This document shows, piece after piece, positions 56,467 to 64,000 of a DNA stretch of 64,000 nucleotides (position 1 is its first letter; the number at the start of each line of letters is the position of its first letter). This DNA is from Qipengyuania oceanensis (lineage in GTDB: Bacteria; Pseudomonadota; Alphaproteobacteria; Sphingomonadales; Sphingomonadaceae). Position numbers and translations under genes: made by a program. Location of the stretch: positions 682,001-746,000 of the forward strand of contig NZ_WTYN01000001.1 in the NCBI RefSeq assembly GCF_009827535.1, given 5' to 3'. Below the pieces are notes generated by a model that saw only the letters and a program-made list of their open reading frames with translations, was not told the origin of the DNA and searched no databases.

Positions 56467-59418
56467 CTATTTGGCCCCGGTGACGACAGCGGTGCCTTCC
56501 GGAACCACTGCCAGCTTGTAGCCCGGCCGGGCGGCGAGGTACTTCTGCGCCAATTGCTGCATGCGTTCCGGCGTAGTCTGCGAATAATCGTTGAGCAGGC
56601 TGCGCATGAGCGCGATGCGGCGCGGGTCGCTGCTCGCGCCCTGCAACTGGTAGAGCCAGAACGAATTGCCCGTGGAGGCTCGGCTGATCAGCTGCTTGAG
56701 CGGCTCCGTCACCCGCTCGAGCTCGTCGGCGCTCGGCGGCGAAGCGGCGAGTTCGCTGGCGATCTTGTCCGCTGCGGCGAAAAATGTCGGCACATCCTCC
56801 GGCTTGATCTGGCCGAGAGCGGTGATCTGGCCGCCGGTATCTATGTCGACGGGCCAGCTGGCACCGACCTGCGGAGTGTAACTCGCACCCGATTCCTCGC
56901 GCATGACATCCATCAGTCGGTTGTTGAACAATTGCGAGAGGATCTCGAGCTGGCGCGATTCCCGCAGGTCCGCAACGCCGCCGCCCGTCGGCCAGCTGAC
57001 AACCGCAGCCGCCTGGTCCGGGTCGCCACGGTGATTGAGCACGCGGATCGGTTCGCCGGCGTCCGGGAAGGCCGGCATGCGGGCAAGCGTGGCCGCGGGG
57101 ATCGGCTCGCGCGCAGGCAACGCGCCGAAAGTCTCGGCCAGCGTCCGCACGGTCGCGTCGCGGTCGAATTCGCCGAAGATCAGCACCTCGACCGGGCCTT
57201 GCTTGAGCAACGGCTCCCATACGGTGCGGAACTGCTCGGGCGTCATGGCCGCGATCTGCTCGGGTGTCGGCATGGCGAAGCGCGCGTCCGCATCGTTGAG
57301 ATAGTAATCGAGGTCGCGGTTGAGCACGCCGCCGGGGCTGGTGCCGAAGCTCTCGTAGGTCAGGGCCGCAGCTGCCTTGGCCCGAAGCACCGGGTTCGCA
57401 TCCCAGCGCGGCATCCCCAGCTTCGCGGCGAAGAGATACAGCTGGTCTGCAAGGTCGGCCGAGCGGGTCTGGGCATCGAAGGTGAACACTCCGTCCTCGA
57501 TTCCGAAATCGAAGCCCATCTTGCGGCCCGTGGTGATCCGGTCGAGCTCTTCCTGCCCGAGTTCGCCCACGCCCGAGCCAACCAGCGCCATTTCGCCCAG
57601 CAGCTTGTAAGGCGCGGTATCGGCAGTGAAGGCGCGTTCGCCTGCGCCGAAGCGCACCTTGACCGCCACGCGACCGGGTTCCGCGTCGTTCGCCCACAGG
57701 ATCGCCCTCGCGCCGTTGGCGAAGTTGACCTGCTCGATTTCGAGCAGACCGATCGGGCCCTCGCTCACGATGGTTCCGGGCTTGCCGATCTTCGGCAGGT
57801 CGTCGAACGAGATGGTCTGCGCGGCGAGGCGCGATGTTCCATCGGCATCGACGGACTGGCTCAGGGCCGTTCGCAGAGCAGCCGCATCGGCCTCTTCACC
57901 CTGCGGCGTGACATAGACCGAGCGAACCACGTCGCCGTCGAACAGCGTGCGGGTATGGGCGAGGATATTCGCCGGGGTCATCTTGTCGCGCATGTTGCGG
58001 AACACGTTCAGCACCACATCGGGTGCGGCCACGGTTTCACGGATGTTCACCGCTTCGACGATGTTGTCCGCGAGTTCCGACCCGGCGCGTACCGAGGCCT
58101 GTTCGAGCGTGCTGGCGAGCGCGACGTCGAATTCGGCGGCTTCACGATCGATCTCTTCCTGCGTCGGCGGCTCGGCCAGCGCATCGGCGATCACCGCGCG
58201 GACATCGGCCAGTGCGGACTGCCAGTCCTGCGACAGCGGGGCGACGGTCACGAAGGTCGCATCGGTCGAACGATAGACGTCCTCTTGGTAGACCTGCGCG
58301 TAGAGATAGGAGCCGCCTGCCCGTGCTCGCGCTTCGAGCCGGCGATTGATGATCGCCTGTGCCAGCGAATCCAGCATCAGCCCTTCGTTGTAGACGATGG
58401 TGTCCTTGACCGGGCGCCACGGCCGCATGACCGCGTAGGTGAGACTGCGCGGCAGGTCGGGTTCCACGAGCACTGCCGTCTCGCCGAGCGGAAACTGCGG
58501 GTCGGCCCCGGCCGGTGCCACCGGATCGCCGAAGGCAGGAGGCGCGGTACGCGGTCCCTTGCCTTTCCAGTCGCCGAAATATTTCTCGATCATCGAGGCG
58601 AACAGCTTGGGATCGAGATCGCCGGCCACCACCACGATCGCATTCTCGGGCCGATACCAGCGATCGTGGAAGGCGCGGATGGTCTCGGGCGTTGCGCTGT
58701 TCAGCGTTTCCTCGGTACCGATGGGCAGCCGGATCGCCAGCCTCTGACCCGAAAACAGCGTCTTGCGGGTCGCTTCCTCGACCCGGCTCGCTGCGCCGCC
58801 CCGCTCGCGCTTCTCGGCCAGCACGATCGGCAGGTCGGCAGCCAGGTTCGCCTTGTTGAATACCGGTTCGCGCATCATCCCCGACAATAGCTTGAAGATC
58901 TCGTCGAGCTTGGCCGGCGTCGCTTCGGGCAGGTCCATCTGGTAGACGGTCTGGGTCGGCGTGGTCGAGGCGTTGGTGTCGTAGCCGAACGTCGCACCGA
59001 GGCGCTGGAACGTGGGGATCGCCTCGCCCGGCCCAAGGTACTTGCTCTGCCGGAAGACCATGTGCTCGAGCAGGTGCGCATAGCCCTGCTCGTGGTCCAG
59101 TTCGTGCAGCGAACCGGCGTCCATCAGCACGCGGATCGAGACCTGGCCGGGCGGCACGCCATTGTGGCGCACGGCATAGCGCACGCCGTTGTCCATCTTG
59201 CCGAACAGCCAGTCCTTGTCCTGCGGAATGTCGCTGTCTTCGTAGAGCCAGGGCGTCTCGCCCCCGGTCTGGAGAGCCGTGGGCGCCGGCAGGGCGCTTG
59301 CCGCGACCGACTTGCCGACGGCAGCTTCCTGCGCCGGAAGCGGGGTGGTCAGCAGCAGGAATGGGAGGGCAAGCGAGATGCGCCGCAGGGCGCCGGTCGG
59401 GAAGGTCATGCGCGCCAT
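56467..59418 (-). CDS. Secreted M16-family zinc metalloprotease
   Basis: Protein of 983 residues with a signal peptide (FPTGALRRISLALPFLLLTT, cleavage near residue 30) and two M16 repeats, about residues 70-470 and 520-980. The inverted zinc motif is in YAHLLEHMVF (HXXEH) near residue 120, with the downstream Glu in IVLAEKRERGG. The C-terminal half lacks the motif, as usual for the inactive lobe. It probably degrades peptides in the periplasm. The ATG at 59409 is an alternative start. Confidence 0.92.
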   Translation of the reverse strand: MARMTFPTGALRRISLALPFLLLTTPLPAQEAAVGKSVAASALPAPTALQTGGETPWLYEDSDIPQDKDWLFGKMDNGVRYAVRHNGVPPGQVSIRVLMDAGSLHELDHEQGYAHLLEHMVFRQSKYLGPGEAIPTFQRLGATFGYDTNASTTPTQTVYQMDLPEATPAKLDEIFKLLSGMMREPVFNKANLAADLPIVLAEKRERGGAASRVEEATRKTLFSGQRLAIRLPIGTEETLNSATPETIRAFHDRWYRPENAIVVVAGDLDPKLFASMIEKYFGDWKGKGPRTAPPAFGDPVAPAGADPQFPLGETAVLVEPDLPRSLTYAVMRPWRPVKDTIVYNEGLMLDSLAQAIINRRLEARARAGGSYLYAQVYQEDVYRSTDATFVTVAPLSQDWQSALADVRAVIADALAEPPTQEEIDREAAEFDVALASTLEQASVRAGSELADNIVEAVNIRETVAAPDVVLNVFRNMRDKMTPANILAHTRTLFDGDVVRSVYVTPQGEEADAAALRTALSQSVDADGTSRLAAQTISFDDLPKIGKPGTIVSEGPIGLLEIEQVNFANGARAILWANDAEPGRVAVKVRFGAGERAFTADTAPYKLLGEMALVGSGVGELGQEELDRITTGRKMGFDFGIEDGVFTFDAQTRSADLADQLYLFAAKLGMPRWDANPVLRAKAAAALTYESFGTSPGGVLNRDLDYYLNDADARFAMPTPEQIAAMTPEQFRTVWEPLLKQGPVEVLIFGEFDRDATVRTLAETFGALPAREPIPAATLARMPAFPDAGEPIRVLNHRGDPDQAAAVVSWPTGGGVADLRESRQLEILSQLFNNRLMDVMREESGASYTPQVGASWPVDIDTGGQITALGQIKPEDVPTFFAAADKIASELAASPPSADELERVTEPLKQLISRASTGNSFWLYQLQGASSDPRRIALMRSLLNDYSQTTPERMQQLAQKYLAARPGYKLAVVPEGTAVVTGAK

Positions 59419-59513
59419 ATAGGGAGCCGACAGGTGAAGGGATAGTGAATGTATGGCGCGCCCGTGGCCGGATTTGCTTGTGGGCGGATGGTCGGACACC
59501 TACATTCCCGGGT

Positions 59514-60095
59514 ATGTTCATCGAAACCGAAACCACGCCCAATCCGCAAAGCCTCAAGTTCCTGCCCGGTCAGCCGGTCATGACCTCGGGCACGCGCGAG
59601 TTCGCTTCTCCAGAAGCCGCCGAAGCAAGCCCGCTTGCTCAAGCGATCTTCGATACCGGTGAAGTGACGAACGTGTTCTTCGGCAGCGATTTCGTTTCGG
59701 TGACCGCCGCACCCGGCGTCGAGTGGAGCGCGCTCAAGCCGCAGGTCGTGGCGATCCTGCTCGATCATTTCGTTTCCCAGGCCCCGCTGTTCGTGCCAGG
59801 CACCGCAGGTGGAATCGCAGTGCCGCCGGAAGACGAAGAGATGGCGGTAAAAGACGATCCGGCCGATGCCGACATCGTCGCCCAGATTCACGAGTTGCTG
59901 GATACGCGCGTGCGACCGGCCGTGGCCGGCGACGGTGGCGACATCCGCTATCGCGGTTACAAGGACGGCGTCGTGTATCTGACCATGCAGGGCGCATGCG
60001 CCGGTTGCCCGAGCTCGACCGCGACGCTCAAGCACGGGATCGAAGGTTTGCTGAAACATTACGTGCCCGAGGTCGTTGAGGTCCGCGCCGCCTGA
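59514..60095 (+). CDS. NfuA-like iron-sulfur carrier
   Basis: Protein of 193 residues with an N-terminal Nfu_N domain (FIETETTPNPQSLKFLPGQ, about residues 1-90) and a C-terminal NifU-like domain. The cluster cysteines are Cys162 and Cys165 in GACAGCPSS. It receives or delivers [4Fe-4S] clusters. This is the alphaproteobacterial/mitochondrial Nfu1 arrangement. It is divergent from the M16 gene with a 95-base gap. Confidence 0.94.
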   Translation: MFIETETTPNPQSLKFLPGQPVMTSGTREFASPEAAEASPLAQAIFDTGEVTNVFFGSDFVSVTAAPGVEWSALKPQVVAILLDHFVSQAPLFVPGTAGGIAVPPEDEEMAVKDDPADADIVAQIHELLDTRVRPAVAGDGGDIRYRGYKDGVVYLTMQGACAGCPSSTATLKHGIEGLLKHYVPEVVEVRAA

Positions 60096-60119
60096 ACCGC
60101 GCACGACTTCGAGGACTCC

Positions 60120-60728
60120 ATGACGACCCAATTCCACGAGAAGACACTCAGCGCCGACGCGCTCGACCAGATCTTTCGCGAGGCGCGCAGCTACAATGGC
60201 TGGCTCGCCAAACCCGTCACCGAAGCGCAGATAAGTGCCATCTACGAGCTCATGAAAATGGGCCCGACGTCCGCCAACATGCAGCCCGCCCGTATCGTCT
60301 GGGTCAAGAGCGCGGACGCGAAGGACCGGCTCGCTGCCTGCGCGTCGGAAGGCAACCGCGACAAGATCCTGACCGCGCCGGTAACCGCAGTCATCGGCTA
60401 CGACATCGATTTTCACGAGGAACTGCCCTGGCTGTTCCCGCATACCGATGCCAAGAGCTGGTTCGACGGCGACGAGGAAGGTCGCAAGGAAGGCGCGTTT
60501 CGCAATTCGGCGCTGCAAGGCGCCTACCTGATGATCGCGGCGCGCGCGATCGGTCTCGACTGCGGCCCGATGTCGGGCTTCGATGCCAAGAAGGTCGAGC
60601 AGGAATTCTTCGGCGACAATCCGTGGCACCGGGTGAATTTCATCTGCTCCATCGGCTATGGCGATCCCACGTCCATTTTCGATCGCAGTCCGCGCCCCGA
60701 ATTCGACACCTTCAACACGCTCGTCTGA
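60120..60728 (+). CDS. Malonic semialdehyde reductase-like nitroreductase
   Basis: FMN oxidoreductase of 202 residues. DQIFREARSYNGWLAKPVTE, LMKMGPTSANMQPARIVWV and AIGLDCGPMSGFDAKKVEQE are typical of the RutE group, which reduces malonic semialdehyde in uracil breakdown. No other rut gene is nearby, so a broader role is possible. It starts 24 bases after the Nfu gene and may be co-transcribed. Confidence 0.86.
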   Translation: MTTQFHEKTLSADALDQIFREARSYNGWLAKPVTEAQISAIYELMKMGPTSANMQPARIVWVKSADAKDRLAACASEGNRDKILTAPVTAVIGYDIDFHEELPWLFPHTDAKSWFDGDEEGRKEGAFRNSALQGAYLMIAARAIGLDCGPMSGFDAKKVEQEFFGDNPWHRVNFICSIGYGDPTSIFDRSPRPEFDTFNTLV

Positions 60729-60764
60729 CTTGAAGCGCGCCGTCCGCTGAGGCAGGGGCGCATC

Positions 60765-61385
60765 ATGCGCGTGCTCGCCATAGAAACCGCCAGTGAAGCC
60801 TGCTCGGTCGCCCTGTTCGACGGTGCGGAATTTCTCGCGGGCAGTCACCGGTTGCTGGGGCGCGGCCATGCCGAAAGGCTGGTCCCGATGATCGCCGACT
60901 TGCCTGGCCGGGGCCGCGCCGACCGTATCCTCGTATCGCTCGGCCCGGGCAGCTTCACCGGCGTCCGGATTGGCCTCGCCACCGCCCGGGCTCTCGGCGT
61001 CGCGTGGAATGCCGAGGTTCTCGGATACCCGACGCTGGCGCTCGTCGCGGCGATGGCCCGCGGTGCGAGCAGGCAATCCGTTACCGTCTGCGTGAACGGC
61101 GGCCACGGACAGTGGTTCGTCCAGAACTTCGACGAAGCGGGAGTTCCTGAGGACGAGGTCGCTTCGCTTGCTCCGGCAGATGCCGCCCGCACGGTCGTGC
61201 ACGAGTTCATCGCCGGCAACCGTGCCCGGGACCTCGCGGCCCTCGTGCCGGACAATCGACAGGTCCGCGACCTGCAGCCCGATGCCCGCGAAACCCTCGC
61301 GCTTGCGGACGCCGTGATGACCAGCGACCTCGCTCCGATCTACGGGCGGGCGCCCGATGCCAAGCCACAGCAGGCCGCGTCATGA
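60765..61385 (+). CDS. tsaB: tRNA threonylcarbamoyladenosine biosynthesis protein TsaB
   Basis: ASKHA-fold partner of TsaD in t6A37 synthesis, 206 residues. MRVLAIETASEACSVALFDG opens the fold and LVSLGPGSFTGVRIGLATAR near residue 62 is the hallmark. The C-terminus is shorter than in E. coli. Its stop overlaps the rimI start by 4 bases (ATGA), a common pairing. Confidence 0.94.
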   Translation: MRVLAIETASEACSVALFDGAEFLAGSHRLLGRGHAERLVPMIADLPGRGRADRILVSLGPGSFTGVRIGLATARALGVAWNAEVLGYPTLALVAAMARGASRQSVTVCVNGGHGQWFVQNFDEAGVPEDEVASLAPADAARTVVHEFIAGNRARDLAALVPDNRQVRDLQPDARETLALADAVMTSDLAPIYGRAPDAKPQQAAS

Positions 61386-61858
61386 TCGAGGAACTCGATG
61401 CCGTGATGGAGGTCATGGAAACCGCTTTCGATCCGCATTGGGGCGAAGCGTGGAACCGGGCGCAGGTGCTGGGATCGCTGCAGATGCCGCACAGTCACCT
61501 GCTGATCGCCGATCCATCCGGCGACCCATGGGCATACCGAAGGGAGCCTGCCGGTTTCCTGCTGTCGCGAAATGCGCCCGGCGAAGAAGAATTGCTGCTG
61601 GTCGCCGTCGTCCCCGCCCACCGCGGCAAGCGGATCGGGGCAACGCTCATGGAACGGTTCCGCCAAGACGCACAGGCCCGCGGGGCGGAACGACTGTTTC
61701 TGGAAATGCGCGCCAACAATCCGGCCGAAAGACTGTATCGCGCCCAGGGTTACCAGCCGATCGGCAGGCGCAAGGACTACTATCGGCTGGCCGACGGCAG
61801 CAGATTGGACGCGATTACTTTCGCTCTCGATCTCGAAACGGATGCGCGTTCCTATTGA
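61382..61858 (+). CDS. rimI: Ribosomal-protein-S18-alanine N-acetyltransferase-like GNAT
   Basis: GNAT protein of 158 residues. The acetyl-CoA loop is VAVVPAHRGKRIGATLMERF near residue 78, followed by LFLEMRANNPAERLYRAQGYQ, the classical RimI motif with NxxAxxLY. Coupled to tsaB, the standard neighbour, which supports the RimI name over a generic acetyltransferase. Confidence 0.9.
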   Translation: MIEELDAVMEVMETAFDPHWGEAWNRAQVLGSLQMPHSHLLIADPSGDPWAYRREPAGFLLSRNAPGEEELLLVAVVPAHRGKRIGATLMERFRQDAQARGAERLFLEMRANNPAERLYRAQGYQPIGRRKDYYRLADGSRLDAITFALDLETDARSY

Positions 61859-61887
61859 ACCAATATTTCGACTATTGTGTCGATGGC

Positions 61888-61917
61888 TTGAAAAATTAGC
61901 TCCATTACGGATATAGC
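61888..61917 (+). promoter_or_regulatory. Candidate mucR promoter
   Basis: TTGAAA (61888-61893, 5 of 6 to consensus) and TATAGC (61912-61917) are separated by 18 bases. Transcription would begin near 61924, about 50 bases before the mucR start. The region is A/T-rich compared with the surroundings, as expected for a MucR-type autoregulated gene. Confidence 0.5.
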
Positions 61918-61976
61918 CGACTAATCGCAGAATCGAAAAGCCGGGTCGCACTGGCTTCGACTGGAGAAACATAATC

Positions 61977-62471
61977 ATGGAAGCCCCAGAAAACGATATG
62001 ACCGAAACGCTGATCACGCTGACGTCCGACATTGTCGCCGCACATGTCAGCAACAACAGCGTGGGCGTGGACGATGTCCCTGCCCTCATCCGCAACGTGC
62101 ACGAAGCGCTTGCCGGGCTTGGCAGCCCCGCGGCTTCCGAAGCGCCGCGGCCCGATCCGGCAGTCTCGGTTCGCAACTCGGTCAAGAAGGATCATCTCGT
62201 CTGCCTCGAAGACGGCAAGAAGATGAAGATGCTCAAGCGTCACCTGATGACCGAACACGGCATGACGCCGGCCGAATATCGCCAGCGCTGGGAGCTGCCT
62301 TCGGATTATCCGATGGTCGCGCCAGCCTATGCGGAAACCCGCCGGGACCTGGCGAAGAAGATCGGCCTCGGGCGCAAGCCGGGCCAGAAAGTAGCCAAGA
62401 AGACGGCGGCTCCCGCGGCGAAGAAAACGGCTGCGACGAAGACTTCCAAGAAAGCACCGGCCAAGAGCTGA
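61977..62471 (+). CDS. MucR/Ros-family zinc-finger transcriptional regulator
   Basis: Protein of 164 residues. The helical N-terminal part carries TLTSDIVAAHVSNNSVGVDD as in MucR oligomerisation regions. The zinc finger uses Cys76, Asp79, His89 and His94 (HLVCLEDGKKMKMLKRHLMT), so the second ligand is Asp rather than Cys, as in some family members. A tail rich in Lys, Ala and Thr (about 35 residues) is added after the core. The GGAGAA site eight bases before ATG 61977 favours that start. MucR proteins act as global H-NS-like regulators in alphaproteobacteria. Confidence 0.93.
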   Translation: MEAPENDMTETLITLTSDIVAAHVSNNSVGVDDVPALIRNVHEALAGLGSPAASEAPRPDPAVSVRNSVKKDHLVCLEDGKKMKMLKRHLMTEHGMTPAEYRQRWELPSDYPMVAPAYAETRRDLAKKIGLGRKPGQKVAKKTAAPAAKKTAATKTSKKAPAKS

Positions 62472-62515
62472 GGCTGCGAAGTCTGCGGGTATCGGCCCGA
62501 GTTCGCTTGAGAAAG

Positions 62516-62549
62516 ACGCCCCGCCACCCTATGTGGTCGGGGCGTTTTT
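62516..62549 (+). terminator. Intrinsic terminator after mucR
   Basis: An 8-pair GC-rich stem (62516-62523 with 62538-62545), extended by CCAC/GTGG, is followed by a run of five T. It ends 17 bases before the fur TTG start, so fur transcription must start within or just after the hairpin or come from readthrough. Confidence 0.9.
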
Positions 62550-62565
62550 GCACTGAGGGACCGGC

Positions 62566-62988
62566 TTGCAGCAGAAAATCGATCTCGAGCAATTGTGTGC
62601 GGACAAGGGCCTGCGCATAACGGAACAGCGCCGCGTCATCGCGCAGGTGCTGTCCGATAGCGACGACCATCCCGATGTCGAGCAACTGCATCGCCGGGCG
62701 AGCCGGGTCGATCCGAAGATCTCGATCGCTACGGTCTACCGCACGGTGCGCCTGTTCGAAGAGGCCGGGATACTCGACCGACACGATTTCGGAGACGGCC
62801 GGGCGCGTTACGAAGCCGCGCCGGAAGCGCATCACGATCACCTGATCGATGTCGAGAGCGGCAAGGTCGTCGAATTCGTCGACCCCGAGCTCGAGGCCCT
62901 GCAGCGCCAGATCGCCGAGAAACTCGGCTACCGGCTCGTCGACCATCGTATGGAACTCTACGGTGTCCGGCTCGACCGCGACAACTGA
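62566..62988 (+). CDS. fur: Fur-family iron-responsive regulator
   Basis: Metal-dependent repressor of 140 residues. The winged helix covers residues 10-85 with ISIATVYRTVRLFEEAGIL. His35 (DDHPDVE) and the cluster HHDHL at residues 89-93 are metal ligands. The structural CXXC pairs of E. coli Fur are absent, as in other alphaproteobacterial Fur proteins. The start is TTG at 62566 with GAGGGA five bases upstream, unusual but well supported by the family N-terminus. It could be a Mur-type (manganese) member; the name fur is by family. Confidence 0.9.
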   Translation: MQQKIDLEQLCADKGLRITEQRRVIAQVLSDSDDHPDVEQLHRRASRVDPKISIATVYRTVRLFEEAGILDRHDFGDGRARYEAAPEAHHDHLIDVESGKVVEFVDPELEALQRQIAEKLGYRLVDHRMELYGVRLDRDN

Positions 62989-62995
62989 GCGGGCA

Positions 62996-63871
62996 TTGCG
63001 CAAGGCCGAGCTGCGGGCTGCCGCTGCGCGCGGCGAAGGCTATCCGATTTCTCCCATTGGCTGGCTGCGGCTTTCCGTCCGTGCGCTTGGCCTGATCCTG
63101 GCGCTGATGGTCTGTGTCCCGCTGCATTACCTCTACCGCCTGCTCAAATACGGCTCGCCCTTCCCCAAGCTGTTCCTGTGGCTGGCGACCCGGATCGTCG
63201 GCGCGCGCGTTAGACGCCACGGTGTGTACCTGAGGCGCGACGTCTTCTTTGTCGCCAACCACATCTCGTGGGTGGACATCCTCGCGCTGGCGGGTGCCAG
63301 TGGAACGGCCTTCGTCGCCAAGCAGGAACTGTCCGAAGTACCCGTCATCGGCTGGCTGTGCCGCCTCAACCGTACCGTTTTCGTCAAGCGCGAGCACCGG
63401 ATGGGCGTTGCCGAACAGATCAACGACCTGCGCGAGGCACTGGCCGACAACTGGTCGGTCACCGTTTTTCCCGAAGGCACGGTTACCGACGGACAATCGC
63501 TGCTGCCGTTCAAGACTTCCATGCTTTCCGTGCTCGAGCCACCTCCGCCCGGAGTGCTCGTCCAGCCGGTAGTCCTCGATTATCGCGAGAATGCGGAGGA
63601 GATCGGCTGGGTCGGCGACGAAAGCGGGCTGAACAATGCCAAGCGCTTGCTCGCACGGCGCGGCACTTTCCGGCTCGACATCCATTTCCTCGAGCCGTTC
63701 AGTCCCGAGGAGTTTCGTGGCCGCAAGGCGATCGGCAATGAATCGCGTCGGCGGATCGAGGACAAGCTGGTCGAGGTCCTGGGCAAGCCCCTGCGCGAAT
63801 ATCGCTTCCCGTCAGAACCCGTGCGCTACATCCCCAGGCCACAGGCCCAGGCGGACATCCCGATCGAATAG
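62996..63871 (+). CDS. plsC: 1-acyl-sn-glycerol-3-phosphate acyltransferase
   Basis: Membrane acyltransferase of about 291 residues making phosphatidic acid. Motif HX4D is in FVANHISWVDILALAG and the phosphate-binding motif in SVTVFPEGTVTDGQ. A hydrophobic helix near LGLILALMVCVPLHYLY anchors the N-terminus. The start is uncertain: TTG at 62996 is chosen, seven bases after the fur stop; no ATG upstream in this frame outside fur is plausible. It stands between fur and miaB, a common alphaproteobacterial order. Confidence 0.88.
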   Translation: MRKAELRAAAARGEGYPISPIGWLRLSVRALGLILALMVCVPLHYLYRLLKYGSPFPKLFLWLATRIVGARVRRHGVYLRRDVFFVANHISWVDILALAGASGTAFVAKQELSEVPVIGWLCRLNRTVFVKREHRMGVAEQINDLREALADNWSVTVFPEGTVTDGQSLLPFKTSMLSVLEPPPPGVLVQPVVLDYRENAEEIGWVGDESGLNNAKRLLARRGTFRLDIHFLEPFSPEEFRGRKAIGNESRRRIEDKLVEVLGKPLREYRFPSEPVRYIPRPQAQADIPIE

Positions 63872-63915
63872 CCACCTTGGCTTGGCAGCGCGCCCGCGCT
63901 AATGCGCGCCCTCCG

Positions 63916-64000
63916 ATGAAACCGACCACGCCTCCCAAGACCTACAGGGTCAAGAGCTTCGGCTGCCAGATGAATGTCTATGATGGCGAGCGGATGGCCG
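63916..64000 (+). CDS. miaB: tRNA-2-methylthio-N6-dimethylallyladenosine synthase, N-terminal fragment
   Basis: Only the first 28 codons are in the window. VKSFGCQMNVYDGERMA is the UPF0004 start of MiaB, with the first cysteine of the auxiliary Fe-S cluster. MiaB methylthiolates A37 of tRNAs. The gene continues past base 64000. Order fur-plsC-miaB supports the call. Confidence 0.9.
   Translation, partial: MKPTTPPKTYRVKSFGCQMNVYDGERMA

Overview
The window is chromosomal DNA of a GC-rich alphaproteobacterium, most likely a sphingomonad of the Erythrobacteraceae type (Erythrobacter/Qipengyuania/Altererythrobacter). The evidence is the alphaproteobacterial gene content and order (5-aminolevulinate synthase, MucR/Ros regulator, HWE histidine kinase, plsY-dprA-topA, tsaB-rimI-mucR-fur-plsC-miaB), the protein styles, and small secreted proteins ending in an aspartate run plus PISA. 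No rRNA, tRNA, CRISPR array, insertion sequence or phage gene was found. Almost the whole window is coding; the only gene-free stretch above 300 bases is 9210-9681, upstream of rpsL.

Region 1 (1-9573, minus strand) is the fused str and S10 ribosomal superoperon, read right to left: rpsL, rpsG, fusA, tuf, rpsJ, rplC, rplD, rplW, rplB, rpsS, rplV and rpsC (cut by the window edge). Its spacers are full of RNA structure: an attenuator-like hairpin in the rpsL leader, a hairpin pair just before rpsG at the position of the S7 control site of E. coli, an intrinsic terminator between tuf and rpsJ, and a 296-base structured spacer between rpsJ and rplC. S12 naturally carries Arg at position 88, the residue change known elsewhere as a streptomycin-resistance mutation.

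Region 2 (9682-20831) holds an acetyltransferase, a GcvA-like LysR regulator, apaG, an isolated set of three Tad-pilus TadG/TadE-like genes, a DsbA/HCCA-isomerase-like protein with metZ, twin small secreted proteins, a convergent pair of a GT39/PMT-like glycosyltransferase and a GT2-GtrA lipid-linked sugar synthase, then leuB and recO.

Region 3 (20858-31117) holds ubiK, tspO, a lipoprotein, gor, a DEAD-box helicase, a GAF-HWE kinase, pgi, and the coupled lepB-rnc-era operon.

Region 4 (31166-37875) is plsY-dprA-(secreted protein)-topA-(60-residue putative DNA-binding protein), with murI divergent across a REPIN-like repeat. The topA promoter region contains 26 bases of unbroken alternating pyrimidine and purine, a Z-DNA-prone tract.

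Region 5 (37991-50681) holds hemA, a TauD-family dioxygenase, a nitroreductase with a coupled MBL-like protein, a polyamine operon (carboxyspermidine dehydrogenase, carboxyspermidine decarboxylase, ornithine decarboxylase with a structured leader), a threonine dehydratase-like enzyme, tandem MAPEG proteins, trxB, a tyrosine phosphatase and a lone receiver protein.

Region 6 (50686-64000) holds a membrane retropepsin, egtD-egtB for ergothioneine, a PAS-GGDEF cyclase, class II DAHP synthase, a large M16 protease, an NfuA-like Fe-S carrier, a RutE-like nitroreductase, and tsaB-rimI-mucR-fur-plsC-miaB (miaB cut by the window edge).
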